A stretch of DNA of 62,726 bases, taken from Actinomycetes bacterium. Its GTDB lineage: Bacteria > Actinomycetota > Acidimicrobiia > Acidimicrobiales > Acidimicrobiaceae. Position 1 is the first letter of the stretch. Each line of letters begins with the position of its first letter. The stretch is from contig JAJYGT010000095.1 in the NCBI GenBank assembly GCA_021785005.1, positions 1 to 62,726 of the forward strand. The letters are read 5' to 3'. The notes beneath the pieces were generated by a model. It was not told the DNA's origin. It saw only the letters and a list, made by a program, of their open reading frames with translations, and did not search any database. The position numbers and the translations under genes were made by a program. Positions 44,377 to 52,852 of the stretch are shown one piece after another.

Positions 44377-46209
44377 GTGCCCATACGAAGTGACTTACGC
44401 AATATCGCGATCATTGCCCACGTTGACCATGGCAAGACCACCCTGGTAGATGTAATGTTGCGACAGTCAGGTGCTTTTAGCGAGCGCGCAGAACTTACCG
44501 ATCGCGTCATGGATTCTATGGATCTCGAACGCGAAAAAGGCATCACCATTCTCGCAAAGCAAACCGCCATTACCTATGGCATAACAAAAATCAACATTGT
44601 CGACACCCCCGGACACGCTGACTTTGGCGGAGAGGTCGAACGTGCCTTAGCGATGGTTGACGGTGCGCTTCTTCTTGTAGATGCAGCTGAAGGTCCATTG
44701 CCTCAAACCAGGTTTGTACTTAGAAAGGCCCTTGCTAAACATCTTCCGATGATCGTGGTTTTGAACAAGGTTGATCGACCCGATGCTCGCACCAAAGAAG
44801 TGTTAGACGAGGTCTACGAATTGTTTCTAGACCTAGACGCGACGGAAGAACAGATTGATTTCCCTGTAGTATACGCCAGTGCCAAACAAGGATGGGCGTC
44901 GCTTGAGCCAGACACGATAGGTGAAAACTTAATTCCGTTATTTGAAACAATCGTAGAAAGAGTCACCCCTCCCTCTTACGATTCTGAAACCGAACTTCAA
45001 GCTCTTGTAACCAATATCGACGCAAGTCCGTATCTTGGAAGGCTCGCTATATGTAGAGTCATCAACGGCAGGATGCGCAAAGGCGAAACCGTCACCTGGT
45101 GTAGACGCGACGGCACAATGCAACGTGTAAAAATTTCCGAGATGTTTATCACTAACGCACTTGAGCGATTACCAGCAGAAGAGGCACGTCCCGGTGAAAT
45201 TGTCGCAATTGCTGGAATTGCTGACATCACGATTGGCGAAACGTTAGCCACTTTGGATAATCCTGTTGCATTGCCTCTATTACTCGTTGATGAACCGAGT
45301 ATTTCAATGACTATCGGAGCTAATACATCTCCCTTAGCAGGCAAGGAGGGAAGCAAGCTCACCGCCCGACTAATCAAAAACCGACTAGATCAGGAACTGA
45401 TCGGAAATGTGTCACTGCGTGTTTTGAATACCGACCGACCAGATACCTGGGAGGTGCAAGGACGCGGTGAACTAGCACTTGCAATACTCATAGAAACGAT
45501 GCGACGTGAAGGATTCGAACTTACGGTTGGCAAGCCCCAAGTTATAACCAAAGAAATAGATGGCAAGTTATCAGAGCCTGTCGAATCGTTGGAAATAGAC
45601 GCGCCGGAAGATTTTCTGGGAGTACTTACCCAAATTCTTGCGTTAAGAAAAGCCGCACTCGTAGAAATGATCAATCACGGAACTGGTTGGATACGGCTTG
45701 TATATAGAATTCCATCGCGTGGACTGATTGGAATCCGCACCGACATCTTAACCCAAACGCGTGGTACAGCCCAAATTCACCATGCCTTTGATCGATATGA
45801 GCCTTGGTTCGGCGAAATCCGTAGCCGCCAAAACGGTTCGATGATTGCTGATCGCACTGGGGTATCAACCGCGTATGCGCTATTGAACTTACAGGATCGA
45901 GGATCGCTATTTATTTCGCCAACCGAAGCAGTTTACGAAGGAATGATTATTGGCGAAAACTCGCGCGGGGACGACATGGACGTCAACCCTACAAAAGAGA
46001 AGAAACTTACCAACATACGGTCGTCAACCGCTGAAGAATTCGTACGACTTACGCCACCACACACCATGAACCTCGAAGGTGCACTGGAATTCATCATCGA
46101 CGAAGAATGCATAGAAGTTACGCCAAAAGCTGTGCGAATACGTAAAATTGCGCTCACAATGGCAGAACGATCACGGCTTAGAGGTTCGAAACCAAAAGTT
46201 GCTAAATAG
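44377..46209 (+). CDS. typA: Ribosome-associated GTPase TypA/BipA
   Basis: A 610-residue translational GTPase related to EF-G. G-domain motifs: [12 protein letters not shown] (G1), [10 protein letters not shown] (G2), [11 protein letters not shown] (G3), NKVDRPDA (G4) and SAKQG (G5). Later hallmarks include [17 protein letters not shown] and the [14 protein letters not shown] segment of the unique C-terminal domain. It assists ribosome assembly and growth under stress such as low temperature. The GTG start follows GGAG by six bases. Length is normal and no lesion is seen. Confidence 0.96.
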   Translation: MPIRSDLRNIAIIAHVDHGKTTLVDVMLRQSGAFSERAELTDRVMDSMDLEREKGITILAKQTAITYGITKINIVDTPGHADFGGEVERALAMVDGALLLVDAAEGPLPQTRFVLRKALAKHLPMIVVLNKVDRPDARTKEVLDEVYELFLDLDATEEQIDFPVVYASAKQGWASLEPDTIGENLIPLFETIVERVTPPSYDSETELQALVTNIDASPYLGRLAICRVINGRMRKGETVTWCRRDGTMQRVKISEMFITNALERLPAEEARPGEIVAIAGIADITIGETLATLDNPVALPLLLVDEPSISMTIGANTSPLAGKEGSKLTARLIKNRLDQELIGNVSLRVLNTDRPDTWEVQGRGELALAILIETMRREGFELTVGKPQVITKEIDGKLSEPVESLEIDAPEDFLGVLTQILALRKAALVEMINHGTGWIRLVYRIPSRGLIGIRTDILTQTRGTAQIHHAFDRYEPWFGEIRSRQNGSMIADRTGVSTAYALLNLQDRGSLFISPTEAVYEGMIIGENSRGDDMDVNPTKEKKLTNIRSSTAEEFVRLTPPHTMNLEGALEFIIDEECIEVTPKAVRIRKIALTMAERSRLRGSKPKVAK

Positions 46210-46244
46210 GCTGGCTAAGTCAGACATTGCTGCGCTCACGCGTT

Positions 46245-46694
46245 CTAACTAATAATTGAAAACGCGTGCGCGAAGTCGAGTGGTAACGAACTTATCTCGG
46301 CTTTTTTCAGGAGAACACTTTTGTCAAGTGCATAAAAGACCAGCACAAAATTTCCAAACACCTTCCCATGACTTCTCGTTTTGATATATTTGCCTGCCTT
46401 GTCAGGCAATTGGAAGGCAAAGAGACAGACTTTTTTACTTCCTTTCGTATCTAGGCGCGTAGAGATTCGCTTAGTTTGAGTAGGGTTCAATATCCTCACG
46501 CCAAGAAAATGAGCTTCGTGCCCTGCTGTTGAAAAAGCAGTCGGCAAACCAGTAAAACAACTTGAAGCGGTGGTACCTAGCCCAGCTCCAGCTCCACCAC
46601 CACAGGATGTGAGACTTGATGCCAGCAAAAATAGACCCACTAAGGTAGCTAAAAATCGCTTACAGAGCTTTGTCGTGTAATCAGGCTTTTTCAT
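46245..46694 (-). CDS. Small predicted lipoprotein, function unknown
   Basis: A 149-residue protein with a lipoprotein signal: charged start MKKPDYTTKLCKR, a hydrophobic core, and the lipobox LTSC followed by GGGAGAG. The mature part (about 118 residues) has two further cysteines and looks like a small beta domain, but I recognise no family. It overlaps the end of the upstream YbhN-like gene by 14 bp, so the two are translated from one message; it may sit in the same membrane or help that protein. Confidence 0.75.
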   Translation of the reverse strand: MKKPDYTTKLCKRFLATLVGLFLLASSLTSCGGGAGAGLGTTASSCFTGLPTAFSTAGHEAHFLGVRILNPTQTKRISTRLDTKGSKKVCLFAFQLPDKAGKYIKTRSHGKVFGNFVLVFYALDKSVLLKKAEISSLPLDFAHAFSIIS

Positions 46695-47751
46695 TAGCGA
46701 AACCTTCGACGACGGCGACTCCGGCTTGAGATGCTTTACCGTTGCGCTTGCGCCTTAGTATTACGGTGACAACATAGACTGCCCAACCAAAGGGCATCGT
46801 CAACCAATAACTTACCAATCTATAAATCAAAACGGCCGCAACAGCAGATTCCTGAGCACCACCGTAGGCCACCAGAGCAATCGACAAGCTCCCCTCCACC
46901 ACGCCGAGACCGCCAGGAGTGATCGGCAGATTGGCAGCTAGTTGCCCTGCCCCGTATGCCAACAAAAGGCCAGACCACGGAATTGGTTTACCTATCGCCT
47001 CGTAAGCTAAAACGAGCACTAATGCGTCAAAGACCCAATTCAAAAGCGCAAACAATAACGCTAAAAGCATGCTACGGACACCGGGTGTTGCGGCCGTAAG
47101 CTCAGCAGCAATTCGATCAATCTCAACGCGACCGCCCGAAGGTTTTGATAGTAATTTGAATGACATGCGCATTAGCGAACTCGCTAGACCGCCCACGATC
47201 TTCGCGTTAGAAATAGCCACACTCAATATCACCAGAGCTAGGGTCAGCGAAAATATTACGACTATCAAGTCCAATCCTTGACTCACCCGGAAAGAGACTG
47301 CCACCCCCAAGATTGCCATCGCCGCCAATGCAACTCCACTTATAATATTGATCGCCAAAACGGTCCAAGTTGCAAAAGCGGGGCCCGCACCAAGATCTCT
47401 ATACTCACGGTAGGTATAGACAGAAGAAATCGCGGCTCCTCCTGGCAATGAATTATTTAGTGTCGTAGAGGCTAACGAAATCCCAACTGGACGCAACCAC
47501 CCGACTTTGGGCAAATCAACCTGTAACAAGATGTAAGTAAAGAGTCCAAAGGTTAGCACTGAAAGCATCTCTGCAATAATTGCCAGAATAATCGCTGAGC
47601 CTTTTGCATCTTTTACCATGACAATCGCTCCGTCAAATTCAGATCGCTGACTATTGAGGATATATGCCCCAATCACAAGCAATAAGATTACGGCAACGAT
47701 TCGGACGATTCGAGAGAAACGGTTCGGAAGCTTAATTCTCATAACGAACAA
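46681..47751 (-). CDS. YbhN/UPF0104-type integral membrane protein (LPG synthase TM domain family)
   Basis: A 356-residue protein with about eight helices. The family signature is the stretch NNSLPGGAAISSVYTYREY and, near the end, NLPITPGGLGVVEGSLS. This domain occurs in the flippase part of lysylphosphatidylglycerol synthase and in stand-alone proteins thought to move lipid-linked molecules across the membrane. The enzyme domain of MprF is absent. A basic C-terminal tail (ILRRKRNGK) is cytoplasmic. It is paired with the small lipoprotein downstream; the oxidoreductase gene is divergent. Confidence 0.85.
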   Translation of the reverse strand: MFVMRIKLPNRFSRIVRIVAVILLLVIGAYILNSQRSEFDGAIVMVKDAKGSAIILAIIAEMLSVLTFGLFTYILLQVDLPKVGWLRPVGISLASTTLNNSLPGGAAISSVYTYREYRDLGAGPAFATWTVLAINIISGVALAAMAILGVAVSFRVSQGLDLIVVIFSLTLALVILSVAISNAKIVGGLASSLMRMSFKLLSKPSGGRVEIDRIAAELTAATPGVRSMLLALLFALLNWVFDALVLVLAYEAIGKPIPWSGLLLAYGAGQLAANLPITPGGLGVVEGSLSIALVAYGGAQESAVAAVLIYRLVSYWLTMPFGWAVYVVTVILRRKRNGKASQAGVAVVEGFANEKA

Positions 47752-47944
47752 TTACGTCTTTTCTACATCCCAACAACAACGTACTTTTCCTATTGCAGAA
47801 TGTCGTTGCATGGAAACTGCACTCGTCCCTTTGGTAATACTGGGCAATATCTACACCTTAGTTACGAGGGGATTTCGATCCCGCACCTACAAACGCCTAA
47901 CGGGCTTTAACCTAGTACCTTAGAACCCAAGGAGCAATAAGACA

Positions 47945-49192
47945 GTGCACCATATAAGAGTTACGGTAATAGGAGCGGGGTTAGCGGGGCTAAGCGCGGC
48001 AAGCTATTTGAGACGAAACAACGTGGAGGTGACGATTATTGACAAAAATCCACGTATTGGCGGGATGCTTTCCACTGAGTCAATCAAGGGGTTTTTTCTA
48101 GATCGCGGATTTCATCCTGTATTGGATAATTTTCCAGAGCTCAATCGGATCATCAACGTAAGAAGTCTGCACCTCCGAGAATTTGCCAAAGGATTTAGCT
48201 TTATCGATTCAGAGTTTTCTCACGACGATTTCTCGATTCCTCAGCGAGGCGACTCATTTTCTCAGTATTTAAAAATTTTAAAAATGCTGCCATTCGATAA
48301 AACAACTGGACTAGCACGTCGGACAACCAAAACGTTACTTGGATCCGCAAGGGATGGTTTAAATGCAAACTTTACCACAACGAAAGAGCTACTAGAACAA
48401 CTTGTTGTTCGCGAGTCGAAGTTACACGGCTTCTTTAGGGCGTTAAACTCAGCGCTCTTATTGGATCCCGAATGTGCTACTCCTCCAGCTGAATCAATCG
48501 CAACAGCGTCGTTGTTCGTAAGGGGTCAACTCTGTATTCCAGATACTGGAATTGCTGAGCTTCCCAGCCAAATCGCAAGTTCGATTCCACTTGAGAATTT
48601 TCGGCTCGACTCCGAAGTAGTTTCCGTTTCCGACAGTCACATTACGCTTGCAACGCGCGAAACAATCGAACACGACTACACAATAGTTACAGTCGCGCCG
48701 CTCGATCTACCTGCTCTCAATTTTCCTTTTCCTGAAATCAGATATTTAGGTTACAGTACTCACTACTTTGCAACCGAGTCAGCGATCACGACCGGAGCTA
48801 TGATCCAAGTCCCTATCTTTGACCACTCAAAGATAATATCTACCGTGGTCCTAGACGAAGTTTCAGCCTTGTACGCCCCCCGGGGAGTTCATTTGATTTC
48901 TGTGACCACAAAGTCCGAACACGACGCAAAGGCAGTACTTGGCGAGGCTGCCTCAATCTTTGGTATCCAGCAAAAGGACCTCGATCACATTAACAGCTAC
49001 CAGCTTAACTATGGCGTTCCATCGTTTACGTCTCGCACCATGCGAGCCGAAACCTATAACGGTCAGCGGATTTCAAACAAGATTCTGTTGGCAGGCGATT
49101 ACCTTTTGGGTTCATCGCTGGACCTAGCCATCAAGTCCGGTCGCCTTGCGGCTCAAAATATCCTAATGGATGCATTCAATCGAGCGGACTAG
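47945..49192 (+). CDS. FAD-dependent amine oxidase/phytoene desaturase-like oxidoreductase
   Basis: A 415-residue flavoprotein. The dinucleotide fold VTVIGAGLAGLSAASYLRR is followed by the Glu/Asp position in VTIIDKNPRIGGMLST, and FFLDRGFHPVL is the next family block. The C-terminal FAD contact is ILLAGDYLLGSSLDLAIKSG. The family covers protoporphyrinogen oxidases, carotenoid desaturases and amine oxidases; this one is closest in feel to the NAD(P)-binding 'phytoene dehydrogenase-related' group but the substrate is unknown. The GTG start follows AAGGAG by ten bases. It stands alone, divergent from the YbhN-like gene. Confidence 0.85.
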   Translation: MHHIRVTVIGAGLAGLSAASYLRRNNVEVTIIDKNPRIGGMLSTESIKGFFLDRGFHPVLDNFPELNRIINVRSLHLREFAKGFSFIDSEFSHDDFSIPQRGDSFSQYLKILKMLPFDKTTGLARRTTKTLLGSARDGLNANFTTTKELLEQLVVRESKLHGFFRALNSALLLDPECATPPAESIATASLFVRGQLCIPDTGIAELPSQIASSIPLENFRLDSEVVSVSDSHITLATRETIEHDYTIVTVAPLDLPALNFPFPEIRYLGYSTHYFATESAITTGAMIQVPIFDHSKIISTVVLDEVSALYAPRGVHLISVTTKSEHDAKAVLGEAASIFGIQQKDLDHINSYQLNYGVPSFTSRTMRAETYNGQRISNKILLAGDYLLGSSLDLAIKSGRLAAQNILMDAFNRAD

Positions 49193-49316
49193 AATATGTT
49201 TGTCGCATTATCGATTCAATGACCTATCGACGTCTGCCAGATCATTAATTTCCTAGACGCCATACTATTGAACACCTCGGCGTACTAAGTAACGAAAACA
49301 GAATCACGGAGAACAA

Positions 49317-50693
49317 GTGCTGATCGACAGGAAAGACACGAACCGTTCAACCTCAAGACTCATTCTCGGAAATAGAATCCCTGGATCCATCGAGGTTAAC
49401 TTTCAAGAACTTGGGGGGAAGCCGTGCGTAATTATTTCATCGATACCCGCTCCTAACAAAGGAGCCTTAACCGAAAATGATGGTGTAAAGATTGCCTCAG
49501 CGATTTCGAAGGCCGTCGCGCTCGAAATGCCAATCGTTTTGATTCTTTCAACTTCAGGTGCTTCAATTCACGATGGGATTGCAGCGCTACATGGTTGGGG
49601 AACCGCCGCCAACGCTCTAGCTAAGGCATCAGGAATTGTACCTATCATTGCCGGACTATTTGGTCCGGCAGTTTCCGGTCCCGCGTTACTACTAGGGTTA
49701 GCGGACGTTGTGATTACGACTCCGGACTCGTACGCATTTGTGTCAGGACCAGACATGGTCATGGGATACACAGGAATAAAAGTATCAACCAACGACCTTG
49801 GAGGTTCGTATAGTCTCGCAGCCAAAACTGGGGTCAGCTACATAGAAGTCCAAAATGTCGACGAGATGATAGAGCAAATTGGAGAACTACTTGTAATTTT
49901 ACCCCGCTCCACCAACGAACTGCCCGCTTTCTTTGCCACCAATGATCCCATATCTCGGGACTGCGAATCTCTAAATTCCATCATTCCAGACGCCGCTATG
50001 GGTTCCTACGACGTCCGAGACATCATCACCGAAATAGTCGACGACGGCTACTTTTTAGAGCTTCGCGCAGGCTGGGCACCACAATTAGTGGTGGGACTCG
50101 CACGGATCGGGGGAAATCCAGTTGGAATTCTGGCAAATCAACCTCGCGTTCTCGCTGGCACTCTCGACATTCCAGCCTCACAAAAAGGTGCGCGATTCGT
50201 AAGATTTTGTGACGCTTTCAACTTTCCACTTCTGTCGCTCGAAGACACCCCAGGTTTTTTGCCGGGCAAAGACGTTGAATGGCGCGGCATGATTCGCCAC
50301 GGAGCTGAAATGGCGTTCTCCTACGCAGCATGTGGGGTCCCAAGAATCTGTTTAATCCTGAGAAAAGCATTCGGCGGGGCGTACATCGTAATGGACTCAA
50401 AAGGTATGGGGTCAGATTTAGTGTTTGCGTGGCCAAGCGCCGAGATTGCGGTAATGGGTGCCCAGGGCGCTACACAAATTTTAATGCGCCGCGCGAGCGA
50501 TGAAGAAAGAGTTCAATATCAAGACACTTACCAGCAAAAATACCTTACGCCTTATGTTGCTGCGGAACGCGGTTACGTCGACGACATCATCGAGCCAAAA
50601 GACACCCGACGCGCAATCGCCCTGGGATTGAGCACTCTCCTCACGAAAAAAGAACGCATTAGAAAAGCAAAGCATGCTAATTCGCCGATGTGA
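49317..50693 (+). CDS. Acyl-CoA carboxylase carboxyltransferase (beta) subunit
   Basis: A 458-residue carboxyltransferase of the AccD/PccB crotonase-like family that passes CO2 from biotin to acetyl- or propionyl-CoA. Recognised by STSGASIHDG in the first half, GILANQPRVLAGTLDI, KGARFVRFCDAF, PLLSLEDTPGFLPG, and RKAFGGAYIVM with AWPSAEIAVMGAQGA. It is about 60 residues shorter at the N-terminus than typical 510-530-residue actinobacterial AccD5-type proteins, so the first zinc-free lobe is trimmed. The GTG start has GGAG five bases upstream. No biotin carboxylase gene is adjacent. Confidence 0.88.
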   Translation: MLIDRKDTNRSTSRLILGNRIPGSIEVNFQELGGKPCVIISSIPAPNKGALTENDGVKIASAISKAVALEMPIVLILSTSGASIHDGIAALHGWGTAANALAKASGIVPIIAGLFGPAVSGPALLLGLADVVITTPDSYAFVSGPDMVMGYTGIKVSTNDLGGSYSLAAKTGVSYIEVQNVDEMIEQIGELLVILPRSTNELPAFFATNDPISRDCESLNSIIPDAAMGSYDVRDIITEIVDDGYFLELRAGWAPQLVVGLARIGGNPVGILANQPRVLAGTLDIPASQKGARFVRFCDAFNFPLLSLEDTPGFLPGKDVEWRGMIRHGAEMAFSYAACGVPRICLILRKAFGGAYIVMDSKGMGSDLVFAWPSAEIAVMGAQGATQILMRRASDEERVQYQDTYQQKYLTPYVAAERGYVDDIIEPKDTRRAIALGLSTLLTKKERIRKAKHANSPM

Positions 50694-51065
50694 CAGCCAA
50701 GTCAAAAAATCAGATAGCTTTTTTGCTTCCCTACCAGGAATCGCTTCGTACCCGCGCAATTATGAGCGAGTTGTCCTCGCGATACATTTAAAAGATCTAA
50801 CAACAAATAGATGCGATACAAAAGCCGCAAAGGTGGTAGTGGCAGTAAAAACACTTGTTCCACATGCCAAATAATGATCAACGACCATCCCGGTGAGCAC
50901 CTCTAAATTCTGTGTATTTTCGTTCATTAGCTAAAGATCGGCCAAAAACCAATAACCCCGCCCTTAGCGGACCGATCAGGGTCCTAAATTCAGTTCAAAT
51001 TCCAAATTGCATAGGGATCACCGACGTGCAACCCGAACTCCAAATCTCTCTCTAGGATCAAGGCT
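50694..51065. other. Leader region of the cation exchanger gene
   Basis: 372 bp. It contains two small overlapping hairpins, CCGC (50958-50961)/GCGG (50967-50970) and GGACC (50969-50973)/GGTCC (50980-50984). They share the bases 50969-50970 and so exclude each other. No known riboswitch core (for example yybP-ykoY) was recognised. A 66-codon frame overlaps the end of the carboxyltransferase gene, but I do not accept it as a gene. Confidence 0.35.
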
Positions 51066-52022
51066 ATGGAAGCAATACTTACGACGATATTGGCCTTGGT
51101 CATCGTTGGCGTAGCTTCAGATTTAATCGTTGACTCGGCTGTTGCTCTATCAGTGCGCTTTGGTCTCCCAAAAGTTGTCGTCGGAGTAGTAGTGCTCGGT
51201 TACGCCTCAGGGCTACCAGAGCTAACAGCGTCTGCGATTGCGTCGTATAAAAATCTTGGCGGAGTCGCTTTAGGCTCAGTTATTGGATCCAATACCATCA
51301 ACGCTACGTTAGTCATAAGCGCTGGTGCAATAATCGCACCAATCATTTTGGAATCAAAACTAATTGCTCGTGAAGGTATTATCGCGATTTCTACGACGCT
51401 GCTCTTTACCATAGCAGCGTTTTTAGGTATGGGGCGACCAGAAGCGTTTCTAGAGATTCTCGCTTTCATTGTCGTAACTTTTGTACTAATAAAAGGATCT
51501 GCCGCTACTGTCGATCGCGAATTGGAGAGTGAATCTGGAAAAGTTGAGAGGGAACTGGCGCTGGCAAGATTGATTACAAGGTTTCCACCTGCGCTGGTTT
51601 TAAGCGTCGGGCTAATAGCCATGATAGCGGGCGCTCAGTTATTGATAAACGGCGTCGTGGGTCTAATTAGTGAATTCCATATTCAACAAGGAGTGGCGGG
51701 TGCGATAATCCTTGCCACCGGAGCCACACTTCCAGAATTATTCAATTCAATCGCAGCCGCGCGTCGCAATGAAAGTGAGATTTTAGTCGGTAACGTCTTT
51801 GGTGAGATTATCTTCAATTCAACAATCGTTGGCGGTTTCGCTGGAGTCTTTCACGCGGGCACCTTAACGCACGCTATGAAAGTAGGGCCTTTGTTCATAA
51901 TGCTCGCCTGCGTGCTGGCGACAACCATACTCCTAATCCGAGGTAGGTCAATCGGGCGAAACAAATCAGTCGTTTTACTCATGGCTTACGTCGTTGCCCT
52001 GGCAACGATCACCTTCAGTTGA
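51066..52022 (+). CDS. CaCA-family sodium/calcium exchanger-like protein
   Basis: A 318-residue membrane antiporter with the internal duplication of the family. The first alpha repeat contains GYASGLPELTASAIAS and GSVIGSNTINAT; the second contains ATGATLPELFNSIAAA and GNVFGEIIFNST. The acidic residues in the two LPEL motifs bind the transported cation. A charged loop (DRELESESGKVERE) separates the halves. It resembles YrbG and probably extrudes Ca2+ in exchange for Na+ or H+. The start at 51066 has AAGG just upstream. Confidence 0.92.
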   Translation: MEAILTTILALVIVGVASDLIVDSAVALSVRFGLPKVVVGVVVLGYASGLPELTASAIASYKNLGGVALGSVIGSNTINATLVISAGAIIAPIILESKLIAREGIIAISTTLLFTIAAFLGMGRPEAFLEILAFIVVTFVLIKGSAATVDRELESESGKVERELALARLITRFPPALVLSVGLIAMIAGAQLLINGVVGLISEFHIQQGVAGAIILATGATLPELFNSIAAARRNESEILVGNVFGEIIFNSTIVGGFAGVFHAGTLTHAMKVGPLFIMLACVLATTILLIRGRSIGRNKSVVLLMAYVVALATITFS

Positions 52023-52248
52023 ATCGTGAGGACACTTCAAAAGGTTTCGATTTTTGTACAGTTATAAGATTTATCGCACCTCTAGTGGCAGGAGAGCCCC
52101 CAATAAACTTGCCTAGGAATCCTGCATAAAACTACAATGCAATAGGCGTGTCAAACTTACCAATAGAATTAGTTTATTAAACACAACTATTTACATTACA
52201 AACCTAGCTACTATTGCCTTTTACGAAAGCACATACACGGTTCTAAAA

Positions 52249-52743
52249 ATGACTGATCTACCAACAGGGTTCCTAAATGAATCAGCCAATATGCCATTTG
52301 CCTTAGTATCTAGAATTTCTAGCATCGTACGGTCGCTAAAAGAGGGTCACACCAAAAGCACATGTGACCCAATAGATGGTCTTTCCCCTCGCCTGGTGGT
52401 CGCATTGTCCCACGTAGTAATCTTTCAGCCAATTTCCGTTTCCGATCTTGCTCTTAGGTTAAATGTTTCACTTGCTACCGCGTCTCAAACAGTCAGCCAA
52501 CTTTCGACTCTAGATTTCGTACAACGAAAAGAGGACCCTGTCGACCATCGAAGGACCCTTGTGTCTTTGTCGCCTACAAAAGGTACGCAAGCGGCGGCTC
52601 ATCTTCACGAAAAACTTGGTCCGATCGCAGACGCGATAAATGAAATGGGTGTTGAAAATTTCGAACTTTTGTGCGAACTCCTGGACAAGATAATTATGAG
52701 ACTTGAACGCACTGAAGACGTTGAGAAGGTGCAACGCGCATAG
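52249..52743 (+). CDS. MarR-family transcriptional regulator
   Basis: A 164-residue winged-helix protein. The DNA-binding part contains PISVSDLALRLNVSLATASQ and the wing around KEDPVDHRRTLVSLSPTKG, where the Asp-x-Arg-Arg of MarR proteins is present. N- and C-terminal helices form the dimer. The start is uncertain: ATG 52249 lacks a clear ribosome site and another Met lies 14 codons later. It lies 109 bp upstream of an MMPL transporter on the same strand and probably controls it through the dyad between them. Confidence 0.88.
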   Translation: MTDLPTGFLNESANMPFALVSRISSIVRSLKEGHTKSTCDPIDGLSPRLVVALSHVVIFQPISVSDLALRLNVSLATASQTVSQLSTLDFVQRKEDPVDHRRTLVSLSPTKGTQAAAHLHEKLGPIADAINEMGVENFELLCELLDKIIMRLERTEDVEKVQRA

Positions 52744-52802
52744 GTTTATGATTCGGTTTGCTGCGCCTCGATAAGTAATACAAGTATTGAAATTTCTATT
52801 AA

Positions 52803-52826
52803 CGAGTCAACAGATATCTTGACTCG
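52803..52826. promoter_or_regulatory. 8-bp inverted repeat between marR and the MMPL gene
   Basis: CGAGTCAA (52803-52810) and TTGACTCG (52819-52826) flank an 8-nt spacer, 26 bp before the transporter start. It could be the MarR operator. As the right arm is followed by GTTTT, it could also be a weak intrinsic terminator for marR. Confidence 0.5.
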
Positions 52827-52852
52827 GTTTTGAAAAATATTGAGAGGAAAAT

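Noticed and set aside
50674-50874. 66-codon frame overlapping the end of the carboxyltransferase gene, a place where carboxylase epsilon subunits occur
   Set aside because: No ribosome site, no similarity to epsilon subunits and poor codon character.
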